Shown piece by piece: positions 8,972 to 20,689 of a stretch of 64,000 bases of DNA. The stretch spans positions 1,798,001 to 1,862,000 of the forward strand of contig OZ345383.1 of NCBI GenBank assembly GCA_977006965.1. Reading direction: 5' to 3'. Below the pieces are notes generated by a model, which made no database searches, was not told the origin of the DNA, and worked only from the letters and a program-made list of their open reading frames with translations. Within the stretch, counting starts at the first letter, position 1, and the number at the start of each line of letters is the position of its first letter. The stretch is from Phymatolithon calcareum (taxonomy: Eukaryota > Rhodophyta > Florideophyceae > Hapalidiales). A program made the position numbers and the translations under genes.

Positions 8972-11222
8972 CGGTTGGTTGCTTCTTGTATACCTGATTT
9001 TGCACATCGAAGCGAAGCGCTCCGAAACATTCTGGAAACTGCTTACGACAAAGCGGAGTCGCGAAAGAAGAAAGCGATTCAAAATTTTCGTTGGACAGCC
9101 TCAGATGGGCATCAGAGCACGAACATTCATTCAAGTCATTGCAAGAAACTCTTTGAAATGCGGTAAAGCTATCGCACCGAGACTATGGCAAAGCGATCTG
9201 TATATTTACAGACGCTTCGAATGCTCATTGGGCTGCCGTGGTCACGCAATGTAATGAGAGTGAACTGACCAAGGACATAATGGAGCAAAAGCATGAGCCG
9301 TTGGCATTTCTTAGTTCATCTTTCAAGAGAGCACAAGAACGATGGAGCACATTCGAGAAGGAAACCTGTGCTTTTTTGATGTGTTTCCGGAAGCTCGACT
9401 ACATGCTCGCAATGGAAGCAAACATCCACCTATACACTGATCATAGAAACCTGCTATTTGCACTTCATCCAATGGCAATGGTACCAACGATCCGCAGCCA
9501 CGTGATCAGCAAAGTTCAAAGATGGGCCGTTTACTTATCGGCGTTCTCGTACACAATTGATCATTTGGAAGGCGAGCGGAACGTTATGCCCGATATTATG
9601 TCACGGTGGCTGTCCGGGTACAGAGGCAAGAAAGTCATGAGTCGCAGGATTTCTGAAACATCGATGGAAAACGACATGGTGGAATCACCTTTCAGCGAAG
9701 ATTTTGTGTGGCCAACAACACGTATGATCATCGCGGAACAGAACAAACATGAAAAATCAAGGCCGGCAAAAGCGGAAAAGAAGGAAGGGGACCTGTACTA
9801 TCTAAGCAAACAAATTTGGATCCCAGGTGAATCAATCGAACTCCACCTTAAACGTCTGACTGTAGCACATTGCGGTGCTGGTGAACACAGAGGATTCGAC
9901 TCTACAAGCAGCGTTTTGAAAGAGAAGTTTTGGTGGAGCTCAATTGTCAATGATTGCAAGGAGTTCGTGAAGAAGTGCATTCACTGCATCATATCGAAAA
10001 GCGGTACCAAGATCCCACGCCCACTTTCATCGGTATTACACGGAAATGAGCCCAATGAAGTTATACATTTCAATTTTTTGTATATGGGTCCAAGTACTAC
10101 CGGACACAAATACCTTTTCGTTATCAAGGACGATTTGTCGTCCTATGTATGGCTCTGTCCATCCATCGCTGCAAATGCGGAAACAGCAGCTGAGGAACTG
10201 GCACGGTGGATGCGCACATTCACTGTTATGAACAACTGGGTATCCGACCAAGGATCTCATTTCAAGAACGTTGTGGTGGAAAATCTCGCCGATATCCACA
10301 AAATTGGACACTCATTCACGGTAGCATACTCCCCGTGGGTGAACGGAACCGTGGAAAGAGTAATGCGAACTGTGCTTGCTGCCTGCAACGCTCTTTTGTC
10401 CGAATTGAAACTCGCGCCCCAGGATTGGACTGCGGTGACAGGCATGTTGATGACAATTATCAACGAATGTCCCCTCAAGAGGCTGGGTTCCACACCGACG
10501 GAACAAACACAAGTCCGCTTCAAGTCATGACTGGTATCAAGCCAACGCGCACACAACTAGTTATTGACTCTGAGGCATATGATGCGAAGATGAGAAGCAT
10601 TGAAAAGGCAAGGGCTATGCAATTACTGGAGATTAACACACTACAGTCTTCAATCGAGAATATGCATAAAAACGTCGCGGAAAAAGTCAGCAAGAATCGA
10701 TTGAAGCAAATCAAGCAGCACAACAAAAACACGAACATCGTGAGTCACCAATTTCGATTAGGTGATTTTGTGGTTGTACGTGTTCCGGATGGCAAGAAGA
10801 AGAAGCGCAAACTGCAGTTCAAATGGATCGGTCCTAAGCGAATGACTACAATTATCAGCGAATTGGTCTACGATGTGTCAAGCATAGTGGATGGGAAAAC
10901 GGATCGGGTCCATGCCAGCAGAATGCAATTGTACCGTGCTGATGTTGACGGAAAAAAGGCAAGCAATGAGCTGACGGAACAAGCAGAACTCTCTGAGACT
11001 AAGTACGAGATGAGCGAAAAACTCGTAGATATAGTAGAAGCATCAGATGGAATCTTCGCTCAAGTTCAGTGGTCAGGCTTGCCGGAAAAAAGCGATTGGA
11101 CGTGGCAGAAGATCGAAGAACTTCATGAAGATGTACCGGACGAGCTCGCATCATTTTTGTCCAACACACGCAAGAAAAAGCTGGCGAAGAAGGCTAAGCA
11201 AGCATTGCGAATCAATGATTAA
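8972..11222 (+). pseudogene. RT tail, RNase H, integrase and chromodomain of gypsy family B, frameshifted
   Basis: The first 250 bp encode the RT/RNase H connection in broken frames. From about 9238 an open frame carries RNase H (HEPLAFLSSSFKRAQERW, LYTDHRNLLFA), the HHCC domain (HCGAGEH ... CIHC) and the integrase core. The first catalytic Asp is changed: IHFNFLYMG here against IHFDF in the other copies; WVSDQGSHF and VNGTVER keep the second Asp and the Glu. A one-base deletion at about 10490 (TTCCACACC against TTCCAACACC at 30290) shifts the frame. The rest is open to 11222, with a GPY/F-like segment (FKWIGPKRM) and a chromodomain (VQWSGLPEKSDWTW). Confidence 0.85.
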
Positions 11223-11247
11223 TACACTCTTCGAGTGTATGGGGCCC

Positions 11248-11596
11248 TGTAGACAGGCAATATTGCAGGGGTGTAATGAACGACATTATCACCATCGACC
11301 TAGGAGCTCTATAACGTCTCCTTGTGATCTATCCACCGACACTGACAACACAGTATCGTGAACGACTCTTCCAAGAGGAGCAAACAGATTTATCGCAGAC
11401 GTAGACTAACACTCAACGTAATATTAGTCTAGCGTCGGTTAGTGCCCCCCTTTTTTGTACGGTGTGCAATCGCTCGCCCCCGCCCTATTTAAGCGGCGAT
11501 TCTGATCGCATCTTAGACAGAGGCATCGCATCACAGAGACATCACCCCTTTTCAAGATAAACTCCAACCCTTATCTTTTCACTCCCAGTGATTACA
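11248..11596 (+). repeat. 3' LTR of gypsy family B, long form
   Basis: It begins TGTAG and ends CCCAGTGATTACA, preceded by the purine-rich tract ATGGGGCC. Compared with the 180-bp LTR at 26482-26661 it carries about 170 extra bases in the middle, including CCCTATTTAAGCGGCG with a TATA-like core. The short LTRs may therefore be deletion forms. The flank after 11596 is GTACACTG; there is no partner LTR with which to test a target duplication. Confidence 0.75.
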
Positions 11597-12476
11597 GTAC
11601 ACTGTCGCATCTCTACAGTTTCAAACCTTCCCAATAAACGAACTTAGTTGCGAAAGGATTGTAAAGAGGAATCAAGACGCGCATGTTGATGTCTCTCCCA
11701 TCGCAAAGCCGGTGCGGGAACAGATTACCGGAAGCTCAAAACGCGAAAAAATCCCAACGTTCGAAAAATGCACCCTTAGACGTGAGTGTGGTAAGAGAAG
11801 CTTGCGAGATAATAAGTTGGGGCATTGTCCTCTCGAAGATCGCTGAGCAATACAAGAATATCGCTAATTTTTGGGGCTCAGAATATTGTGAAACTCTTTA
11901 ATTTCTGAAGGGAGTATTTGTCGCATATTTGAGTTGAAAATGTAGCAAGGAGGCTGCTGACATCTGAACACAATCAATACAGCAGAGAACTTTGAAATCC
12001 ATCCAGGTGATTACCACAAGTAAAGAAAACAACGTTCAAACTATCGATACAGCAGAGTTGAACTCGTTTCAACATATTTGGTAGCCGAGCTGCACTGATT
12101 GGTTGAACAGAAAGACTTTCAAAATGCGATGTATTTATTCGGAAGCACAAGGGCAATGCTCTTCGTCAAGGACCCTTCTGCATTCGCCCAAAGTGCTAGA
12201 AGCTTCTCAGAGTACTAGTTCGCGTCACTCTCTGCCGATTTTAGTTCTTCTGTAAACCTCCACCCTAGTGAGTACTGCGAGGAAGCACTGCTTCCAGAAG
12301 CAAAAGTAGAGCTTTAATATGTTTCGCTCCTGGCTGCGGAACTTAAAAAGCTGGTACTGCATCCCACACAGCAGTCTTTAAATGGGATACTAGTCGAATC
12401 ACGACTCAGTTCGAACGAGGACATTGTTACGTTTCTCAGCCACTCAAGTCCTGACGCCCCCCTTTACGCGACAAAC
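11597..12476. other. Intergenic, no supported gene
   Basis: 880 bp between two gypsy copies. The short ORFs here do not resemble anything and no repeat or RNA gene was seen. Confidence 0.5.
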
Positions 12477-12495
12477 TTTAGACGCCCACAAGCCC

Positions 12496-12753
12496 TGCAA
12501 AAGAACTGAGGGGAGACAGTCCTTAATCACAACACATGCTTCTAAAAAGCCCGATGCCTCTCCCTCTCAATGAGAGGCTGGAAGGGCTGGCTTTTATAGC
12601 CTTTTACAATACCCTAAATCTATCAATTACCTTATCCACGCAATCCAGTCTTTGCCTTGATTGCGTAAGTAAATGCCCCGTAATTATGGGTTACCTCTTA
12701 AGTGTCGTTCTGCTCCTTGCTTGGCGAACGCTTGGTATCGTCCCATATCTACA
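12496..12753 (-). repeat. LTR of gypsy family A (3' LTR)
   Basis: A 258-bp version of the family A LTR, one base shorter than the array copies (CAGTCTTTGCCTTG against CAGTCTTTTGCCCTG). Its minus-strand start is TGTAGATATGGGACG, preceded by ATGGGGCAC. Confidence 0.85.
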
Positions 12754-12783
12754 GTGCCCCATGGCTCTGCTTAGCAGAGGCAT

Positions 12784-14745
12784 TTACAGGGACAGACCAA
12801 TCTGTTCGCGAGCTTGCTTGACAGCGCGCTTCTTCTTAGTTGTCCTCAAAAATTCCTCAACCTTGTCCGGAATATCTTCATGGATAGCTTTGATTGGGTG
12901 CCAGGTCCAATCTTTACGATCCGGCAATCCCAGCCATTTAACTTGAACAAATATTCCTTCCTTTTCGTTCCCTGCCACGTCGAGTACCTCGTCCACGATT
13001 TCGTATTTGGCCTCACTACACTCCGTATGCGATAGGAGTTCCTTGGATACTTTTGCCCCGTCCATTCCCGCTCGGTACAGCTGTAAGCGTGCCGCATGTA
13101 CTTTCTCAACTTTTTGAGTTAACATGTGCTCTACCTCATAGATCAGCTCACTGACGACTTTGGTAATTCGGCGCGGTCCGACCCATCGATACGATTGCTT
13201 GTGGCCTTTGTCTTGTGCACGTCTTATCAAGACAAAATCACCCTTTTCAAATTTAGGCACAACCAAGTTCGTTTTCTTGTTATGCGACTTGATGTTTTTC
13301 GCACGGTTTTCAGTGACTCGCTCCGCCACGTCCTTGTGCAGTCCATCAAACTGCTTTTGCAAACCAGCAATGTCCAATATCTGCATTGCCCGGATTTTCT
13401 CTAGGTTCCTCACTTTGGCATTGGATTTTCCAATTGCTGTTGAATGCAACATTGCCCTTGCCGGCTTGATTCCGGTCATAACCTCCAAAGGGGTTCGAAA
13501 AGTCCCATCCTCACGACTTCCCAGTCGCTTGAGTGGAGCTTCATTAAGAGCTGTCATTATCATGCCGATTACTGTAGGCCAATCTTGGGGCCCCAGTTTC
13601 AGCTCCGATTGTAAACAGCGATAAGCTGCCTGAACAGTTTTCATACAGCTCTCCACCGTACCGTTCACCCACGGGGAATACGCAACCGTGAAGTTATGCT
13701 TAATACGGTGTTCCTCGGCCAGTTCTTTCATGACTTCGTTTTTGAAATGCGACCCTTGATCGCTCACCCACATCTCCATGATGGTGAATGTCCGTATCCA
13801 ACGAGCCAGCTCCGTTGCCGCGACTTCAGCCGTTGCAGCTTGTGCCGGACAAAGCCACAGATACGATGAGAGATCGTCTCGGATCACGAGTATATATTTG
13901 TGCTCCTCAACACCCGGGCCCATGTATAGGAAATCAAAATGTATGACTTCATTGGGGCGAGTGCCATGCACAGTGGTTGACAATGGCCTTGGAATTCTGT
14001 GTCCGGTCTTTCCAGTAAGACAATGCAAGCAGCTCCTCACAAACTCCTTACAGTCCATTTCCATAGTCTTCCATATGCAGTTCTCTTTGATGACGCTGCA
14101 TGTAGATTCCTTTGCTCTATGCCCCGCTGGTCCGCAATGTCCAACGACCAAGATCTTTAGCTGCATTTCTGCATCGCTTTCTGGAATCCAAAGCTTTCCC
14201 TTGATTCTTACACGCTCAGAATCATCCACCTTGTAATTAAATCCCGCGTCCTTTTGGTATGCGCTTTGGGATCTGTGGATCATTTCGATTGAAGACCATT
14301 CAAATTCTTTGCAGAGTGGATATTCAACAATATCCTGCTCAGCCTTGTTAATAGCTCTGTCGATCTCTCCTGGCTTAGGCCATTCAGATTCCTTGCAGAG
14401 TGGACATTCAACAATATCCTGCTCAGCCTTGTTAATAGCTCTGTCGATCTCTCCTGGCTTAGGCCATTCAGATTCTTTGCAGAGTGCTATTTCAACAATA
14501 TCCTGCTCAGCCTTGTTAATAGCTTTGTCGATCTCTCCTGGCTTAGGCCATTCAGATTCCTTGCAGAGTGCTATTTCAACAATATCCTGCTCTAGAAGCA
14601 GATGTGTCACACGCTTCACTACGAGGCGCTTTCCCCTGTAGCCGTGCCACCATCGTGACGACGAGTCTTCTCGGACCACCAAGGTCTTGACCCGTTTTTC
14701 GATACCGGTTGCGGTCAATTGCGCCAATTCTTTCCCCGGCGCCAC
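12784..14745 (-). CDS. gag-integrase fusion with intact chromodomain (N-terminus deleted)
   Basis: A 653-codon open frame; its first codon is a GTG created at the deletion junction, so no natural start is visible. It begins in gag (GKELAQLTATGIEKRVK), passes the same gag/post-RNase H junction as the array units, then has three complete 28-residue repeats of the type CKESEWPKPGEIDRAINKAE. The HHCC motif, D,D,E integrase core and GPY/F-like segment follow. Here the codon that is TAA in the array is GAA, so the chromodomain (VQVKWLGLPDRKDWTWHP) and C-terminal basic tail ending IGLSL are retained. This copy looks ancestral for the 3' end but damaged at the 5' end. Confidence 0.8.
   Translation of the reverse strand: MAPGKELAQLTATGIEKRVKTLVVREDSSSRWWHGYRGKRLVVKRVTHLLLEQDIVEIALCKESEWPKPGEIDKAINKAEQDIVEIALCKESEWPKPGEIDRAINKAEQDIVECPLCKESEWPKPGEIDRAINKAEQDIVEYPLCKEFEWSSIEMIHRSQSAYQKDAGFNYKVDDSERVRIKGKLWIPESDAEMQLKILVVGHCGPAGHRAKESTCSVIKENCIWKTMEMDCKEFVRSCLHCLTGKTGHRIPRPLSTTVHGTRPNEVIHFDFLYMGPGVEEHKYILVIRDDLSSYLWLCPAQAATAEVAATELARWIRTFTIMEMWVSDQGSHFKNEVMKELAEEHRIKHNFTVAYSPWVNGTVESCMKTVQAAYRCLQSELKLGPQDWPTVIGMIMTALNEAPLKRLGSREDGTFRTPLEVMTGIKPARAMLHSTAIGKSNAKVRNLEKIRAMQILDIAGLQKQFDGLHKDVAERVTENRAKNIKSHNKKTNLVVPKFEKGDFVLIRRAQDKGHKQSYRWVGPRRITKVVSELIYEVEHMLTQKVEKVHAARLQLYRAGMDGAKVSKELLSHTECSEAKYEIVDEVLDVAGNEKEGIFVQVKWLGLPDRKDWTWHPIKAIHEDIPDKVEEFLRTTKKKRAVKQAREQIGLSL
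14323..14574 (-). repeat. 84-bp coding minisatellite (three units) in the integrase spacer
   Basis: TTCAACAATATCCTGCTC recurs at 14323, 14407, 14491 and 14575, an exact 84-bp period that adds 28 residues per unit in frame. The array copies at 1-5890 have only one complete unit (2586 to 2669). Copy number thus differs between loci without breaking the frame. Confidence 0.9.
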
Positions 14746-14751
14746 GCTCCC

Positions 14752-15009
14752 TGCAAAAGAACTGAGGGGAGACAGTCCTTAATCACAACACATGCTTCTA
14801 AAAAGCCCGATGCCTCTCCCTCTCAATGAGAGGCTGGAAGGGCTGGCTTTTATAGCCTTTTACAATACCCTAAATCTATCAATTACCTTATCCACGCAAT
14901 CCAGTCTTTGCCTTGATTGCGTAAGTAAATGCCCCGTAATTATGGGTTACCTCTTAAGTGTCGTTCTGCTCCTTGCTTGGCGAACGCTTGGTATCGTCCC
15001 ATATCTACA
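14752..15009 (-). repeat. LTR of gypsy family A (5' LTR, abutting deletion)
   Basis: 258-bp TG...CA repeat identical in form to 12496-12753. Its inner edge is fused to gag coding sequence (GGGAGCGTGGCGCC on the minus strand) with no leader, which is the deletion junction. Confidence 0.85.
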
Positions 15010-18000
15010 AAACTGATCATTTTGAAAAGAAAATATCAATTTATACGAAAGGCAAGTCACCAATGGAGCACTTTTCTGCATGAGACTACGAGAATTGAGG
15101 AGAAATCTCGTCGAATCCACTCCTCAGCGTAAATTACTTAGCAACCTTGGACTTGAACTGGAGCTGGAGCAGATGAGTGTAGCCATTGTCATTAGGGAAA
15201 AGAATTGTTACAGAAGGCCGTTTCCGCGACCGAAGCTGCTCTGCTGTCGACATTTGCTGACGTTGAAGGCTTGCATAACGAAAGCATGCAATTTCTCCTC
15301 CCCCCACTTATCAACTTCGAATCTATGATATTTTGTTCTTCAGAGTTTCTTCATGGCAAATTTCTTTTCTCGTCCAACGCTCGTTTCTCCTCTCCTGTTA
15401 TGCTCTAAGGACCTTCCTTCACTTTGAATTGCATGAGAGAAATCTCCGTCGGTTCGCCAAGAACTGTTTCGGAAGCTAGCAAAGCAACAATATGACCTCT
15501 TGAATTGACAGTGACGTGTTAGCTAGCAGTTCAAGAAGTGACATAGACTTTAGTAAAAAACGGGGCAAAATGATACGGAAGAGATCGAAATTCTGGTCGA
15601 ATCAATGCATGAAGCTCAGGATTTCCAAAATCTATATGACGGAAACTAATGGTGCAAAAAAGGTTGAAATCTTTGTCGAACTATTGTCGGTTATGCTCAA
15701 CGTTGACAGATAACCAACTCAAGGTTTAACGGCACCTTGTATTCTACCCATATTACAATGTTGACAAAGCTCGACATTAATAAGTATTCTTCGGAACTAT
15801 GTTGATCGCCTTAGCTACTTTTCGTTCTTCCTCGATTGTTATAACGATGAAGCAAGTGCTTCTCCAACTTGGTTAGCACTTGCTTCATCGCTAGAGCACA
15901 CTGCCTTCCCAAGCGCCCCATTTCTTCTTCCAGAAGAAAGTCTTTCTCAGGGATCATGGCTTCCATTTGAGAAACCATAGCTCTTCTATATCGACAATCT
16001 TCTTCCCAGTGAAGATTGTAGAAGAACAAGCATGCGTCCTGGATTTCTCCTAAGTAAGGGAATGGAAATCGCGCTTTACAAGATTGAACTCTTTATCAAA
16101 CCATCCTATTTTTGAGCGAACACCGCAAGTGCGCTCTTAGTTAAGCGTGACTTTTGTAACAGATAATAAGGGATTTCAGCGAAACCTGAGAAACTGGCTG
16201 CAGGGATGCTCTTTAGAACAAAAGACTTGCAAGGTCTCTTAGTGGATGAGAGTGAACATAGAGGAATTTTATATGCATACATATCTGCTTGATTACTCCG
16301 TTAATTCGGCATTGTTAGCTGTTGAATAAAATTTTGAGCTTCGCTACCGTGCGGCTGATCGTTCTCTGCGATCGCGTGGATCGCAAATCACACACAAACG
16401 GTTGTCTCATGGAACGTTATCCGGGGGACAATAATATCAATGAAATGAGAAACCATTTTAATTGTGCTAAGGAAAGAATGTCCCATGAGTCATCGCGCCA
16501 CCTTTTCGATAGTGCAATTTCATTCTCTTTGTGCAAGCCCGTGGTGTTAAGGCGGAGCTCAGTAATAATATTGGAAGTAGACGTATGCTCGAGACGAACA
16601 ACCTTATCAATAAATGATAGGATGATGAATCGCTGCGCTTGAGTGTCGAGCTCTTACCGGGGGCTATACTGGCACGAAGACTGTTCATGAACTGATTTTT
16701 TCACAGAGCTGGCAAACAAAGTCTTGCAGAACTTGCATGTGACTGCCTCTGCTTCACGACTGTGACACCAAATTGGGGTAGTGTTAGATTTGTCACTATG
16801 GTCCCAGCTCTGTTTTCTCGGAAAACGACACTAGGGAACTTACCGGGATCTGGTGATAGCATTGTCGCCCAGCCTCCGAGCCTTGCTGCCTCCTTTTGCG
16901 AGAGTTCTGGAGTTCGCCATTGTTGGAAATAGGCTTGCAAGATAGATGTGCACTGGTGCTCTGAACAGTCACGATTGTTCTGGGTCTATCGCTGGAATTT
17001 ATAGCAAAGCAAGCAATGGCGCGGCGACTTACAAAGTGCCCGCAAAGCAGTCGCCGTGAAAAAGCATTGTAATTTTTGGCTGCTTGCCTCAATGAAAGTC
17101 ACAGTGCAGCTGGTGTTTAGCTAAGTCACGAAGAGAATTCTGCAGCACGCTTGAACCTTTAGCAGAAGCGGACTCAGCAGAACGTAGTAGACAATTCGGA
17201 AAGTACAATTTAATGCTCGCACTGATCAAAATATCCGAGCTGTTGGAGCTGCAGTCGGTCCGCGAATAAGGCTCTAGAACTACAACATCTTGCACTGTTG
17301 GAGTAAAGTTCTCTCTAATTTGGCTTCAACAAAAATTCCGCTCCTTTGATACAATTGCGGGAAATAAAAATAGATTGCTTTCCAGACTGGGTGTAAATTT
17401 ATAGTTTCTAACAGTAGAATTCTGGAATCTTCTGAAAATAGCATCCATATTTAGAACAGAACCTCTGATCGAGAATCCGGTCCCCGCATAGATGGATCTC
17501 CGCACTGTCCTCTCCAGTCGGACGATTCGTGTCCTATAGAAATCCGGAAACAATCAATAGTGTGGTCAAATGAATTGACAGACTGCTGCAACAGCAAGAC
17601 TGTTCATGACTTGAGTGAGTGTAAAGAATTCCGTGTCTCTTGAAATAATTGGACTTATACAGCTACAATTGGATGGGCGATCAAATTTGGACGAGAGTCA
17701 AAAGTAAAGTATCCTGACCCTTTCAGCTCGACTGATGCACTGCTCTCAATCGAGTACATGAATTAAATGACCGGACGAGCGGGTGTTGTGAGCAAGTATT
17801 GCACTTAACGACTATTTGTCGGGCCAAGAAGTAGCATTTCAATAGGCAATCTAAAAAATTGCTCCCGTGTCCATTTTTTACCCACTGCTATAAAGTTGGA
17901 GAAAGGACACGAAACGTGAACAACGTGAAATCTGAGATTCTTGGAGCTGAAGTCACTCTGTAGAAGCTGCAACACTAAGGGTCGCCATGGCGCTGGCCGT

Positions 18001-20684
18001 GTGAGCGTGGTTCGGGCATTGTGTGAGGGTTGGAATCAAGAAGAAGGTTTACTTGGTGGTTGATCGATATCGATAGTCCATCGTAGATACTCGATGGTAG
18101 ACAGTCGATGGATGATACTTTTTGGTCGATGATCGATCCCCTCACCTTCTGAGGTTGCTCGACGAGCCTAAATACTAAACTGAGACAACATACTACATTG
18201 AAGATGACCTACCATGGGTAGGTAAGCGGGCATCTACATGGGGAGGTCAGATAGGTTACCAAGCTAACACGGCCCACGGTAAGAGACGGAGAATGTATAG
18301 ACTACTGGCCGGTAAATCTTGCGGCGAAGAGGAACGAGAAAGGACAGTAACACTAACGAGACGGAACTCGAATCCGGCGCAAGGACAAGCCGCACATGAG
18401 GAGCACGTTCACTACAGGCACTTGAGAGGAGCAGCGATATTGAAGAGGCGATCAGGACGTTATAGGTATTCGTTCTGTGAGCGCTCCTGTGGCTTCACAC
18501 AGCAAGAGAGCCAGAAAGTGTACATCAACTGCAGACCAGTGACGGAGGAGTTCGGCAAGCAGAATTCAGCAATCTACACACTGTGCCAAGCAAGCAACGT
18601 GACTTGTCTTGGAGTGGATCACTCGTGAAATGACACAGGAAACGTCAAAATGGCTGACAAAATCTGCACCTCTAGAGTCATATTCCCGATTCGCGACATA
18701 CACTATGGTATTACACCCCGTTATAGTGGATTTGTGATTTTTTATTTTAAAAGCTCGCAGCATCCCCTTATGCATGAAAGGTGCTAGATACCTCACGCCA
18801 GAGGGCCCGTGTATAACTGAGGAAATCCATGGTATAGAAAACAAAGTAAAAATATTCCCGGCGAATCAGGAAACTTAAATATTTAAATAGTAGTCTGGAT
18901 CGCAACTGGCAGAGTATACCCTTTTCGAAGAACACCCTTTGTCGGAGCAGCAATGCCAGAGACCGTGCGGAGATACGGCGATCTTCTCAGTTTTGCCCAC
19001 CTCAATCCTGCATCACCTACCTCCTGAGATCACAAACGGCGTGCAGACCACCGATGATGGCATACACGCCTCTACAAGACAACTTCCGCCGGTGACCCGC
19101 ATGGATCGATATCGCGGTCGCACATCCGGTGGCAGCCGGAAAGAGACCACGCGCGATGACATCCGGGAGCTGATCAACATCGCTAAGGACTGTCTTGGAT
19201 CCTCAACCAGTGGCAGTCGAAAAGCAGCGTCGCGTGAAGGATTCTCGTGCCGAGCTAAGTTTCTCGACACAGTCTCGAGCCGCAACCAGCGGCAGTTGAG
19301 AAGCGGCCACGCTCTAAGACGCTCCTGCGACAACATAAGTCGCCCGACAGCGTCCAGGCGCCACAACCGGTGGCCGCCTGGAAGAATCCTTAGGCGCGTG
19401 ACGACTGGGCCAAGGACGTCTTCCGGATGATTTCCATGCGACCCTCTCACCGGGTTGCGCCACGCGGCGCTACGCTGCTAGAGGCCGAGATTCTGTGCCT
19501 CAGATTTACGGGCGCGTACACCCGGCGGCAGTTGGAAACGCGGAGCCACGCGGCGCAGGGTCGAAAGCTTGAGCTACAGTCTCAGCGGTGCGTACAGTCG
19601 CCAGCAACTGTTTCAGATTCTGAGCATCACCGATCGAAATCCCTATATCAACCTTGATCTCCAGCGCACGCATCGCAAGTTTGCAGACGCGTTCACAGGG
19701 AGGCACTAACTTCAGAATGTGCCTGAACCGTGACGTGAACCGCGCGTAAGGCAGCTAACAGCGTAGGGAGCTCTTTGGTACACCGGTTGTCCTTTTCCCA
19801 CAAGGACTCGCGCGATATCTGATTTCTCGGCGGAAGGTTGACAGGTGAGCTTTTCGAGTTGGCAGCCCGCGTTTTTCTGTTGACCACCGACCCACCCTTC
19901 ATAGTCTTCTATAGTATTAGTGAAGCTATTGCACGGCTACAACTACGGCAATCCGGTTCTCCGGCAAGCGGTGCTGTCCGGGAGGAGATTCCTAGGAGTT
20001 ACAGGACGGTGTCCGGGAACTCTAGTAAGGAGAAGCGCGATACAGCTCGCCTTCTCTGGGGAGCTAGACCGTTGGACGCCGTGAAAGAAAAGTCGCCAAA
20101 ATTTCCGTTTTATGTTTCGGGTAAAACCGCAGATCTTTTTAAAGTCTCTCAAAGCAGGCAGTCTCCAAGCCTAACTCGCTATCACATTAGACCCTTTTCC
20201 TCTGCATTATATGATACTCAGGGTCGCAACGTCGGAAGAAAAGGGTTCAAGCAAGATGTCTTCTCAATTACAGATGTCCTGGGCTTTACAGCAGAACGGG
20301 TGATTTTCTCGTCTGAAAGTAGAAGAAGATCTCCACCGATGAGAGAGATGACCGTTTTTGACACTTCTACATGCTTACGGGTCCAGCCAGTAATCAGGAA
20401 AGAGAGGTCGTTTCCGATAGAGGCGATTGAAGTCACCAAACTATATTTGCTTCGGAAGATAGAAAACTGCACATCGACTTGATCGGGAGCGTGAGCAAAT
20501 CTGAAACCGAACAAAAATACCGAAGATCTGATATTCAGTTGTCGGAGAACAACAGAATAATATTTTCGGGTAGTCGGTTCGCTTTCGTTTTGTTTTTTTG
20601 GTAAAGTTTATTTTTTGGAAACCTCACAGTCTTGCGAATAGACATGCAGGGCTTCCTCAGTTGCAGTTTATCTTAGGGCAGCTC
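15010..20684. other. Long non-coding stretch with degenerate repeats
   Basis: No gene can be supported. It contains a 16-bp perfect hairpin (15845-15890), a GATCGAT/TCGATGG-rich low-complexity patch (about 18057-18150), a GC- and CpG-rich part (about 18950-20100) and a degenerate repeat (17405-17480) related to 21525-21592 on the other strand. The longest open frames (18293-18628, 18939-19430, 19838-20482) overlap antisense frames of similar length, match nothing known to me and look like products of base composition. Confidence 0.45.
15845..15890. repeat. Perfect 16-bp inverted repeat with 14-nt loop
   Basis: CGATGAAGCAAGTGCT at 15845-15860 is the reverse complement of 15875-15890. No flanking gene suggests a terminator. 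It could be a miniature transposon remnant or a hairpin in an unannotated transcript. Confidence 0.8.
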
Positions 20685-20689
20685 TCATG

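Larger units (their letters stand above)
8528..11596 (+). mobile_element. Gypsy family B, rearranged copy 1
   Basis: It contains a gag fragment on the minus strand (8528-8970) directly abutting pol sequence on the plus strand (from about 8972), then RNase H, integrase, chromodomain and a 3' LTR (11248-11596). The copy at 26482-39032 has gag and pol on the same strand in order gag-protease-RT-RNase H-integrase. This copy has therefore lost protease and most of RT and has had gag inverted. No 5' LTR was found. Confidence 0.85.
12477..15009 (-). mobile_element. Gypsy family A gag-integrase derivative, second locus
   Basis: It has LTRs at 12496-12753 and 14752-15009, with an internal region 12754-14751. 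Outside the left LTR, 12477-12495 still matches the leader of a neighbouring unit (TTTAGACGCCCACAAG), so this locus is also a remnant of a tandem array, truncated there. On the right, the 5' LTR is joined directly to gag codon for GKELAQL, removing the leader and about 72 gag codons. The right flank after 15009 is AAACTGATC. Confidence 0.85.

Noticed and set aside
14700-14751. TGGCGCCGGGGAA next to the 5' LTR as a tRNA-Lys-type primer-binding site
   Set aside because: The same bases are gag codons (APGKEL) in complete units; they abut the LTR only because of a deletion.
18939-20482. ORFs of 145-214 codons in the GC-rich part
   Set aside because: Both strands are open over the same stretch, residues are Arg/Ser/Pro-rich and no motif is visible; base composition explains them.
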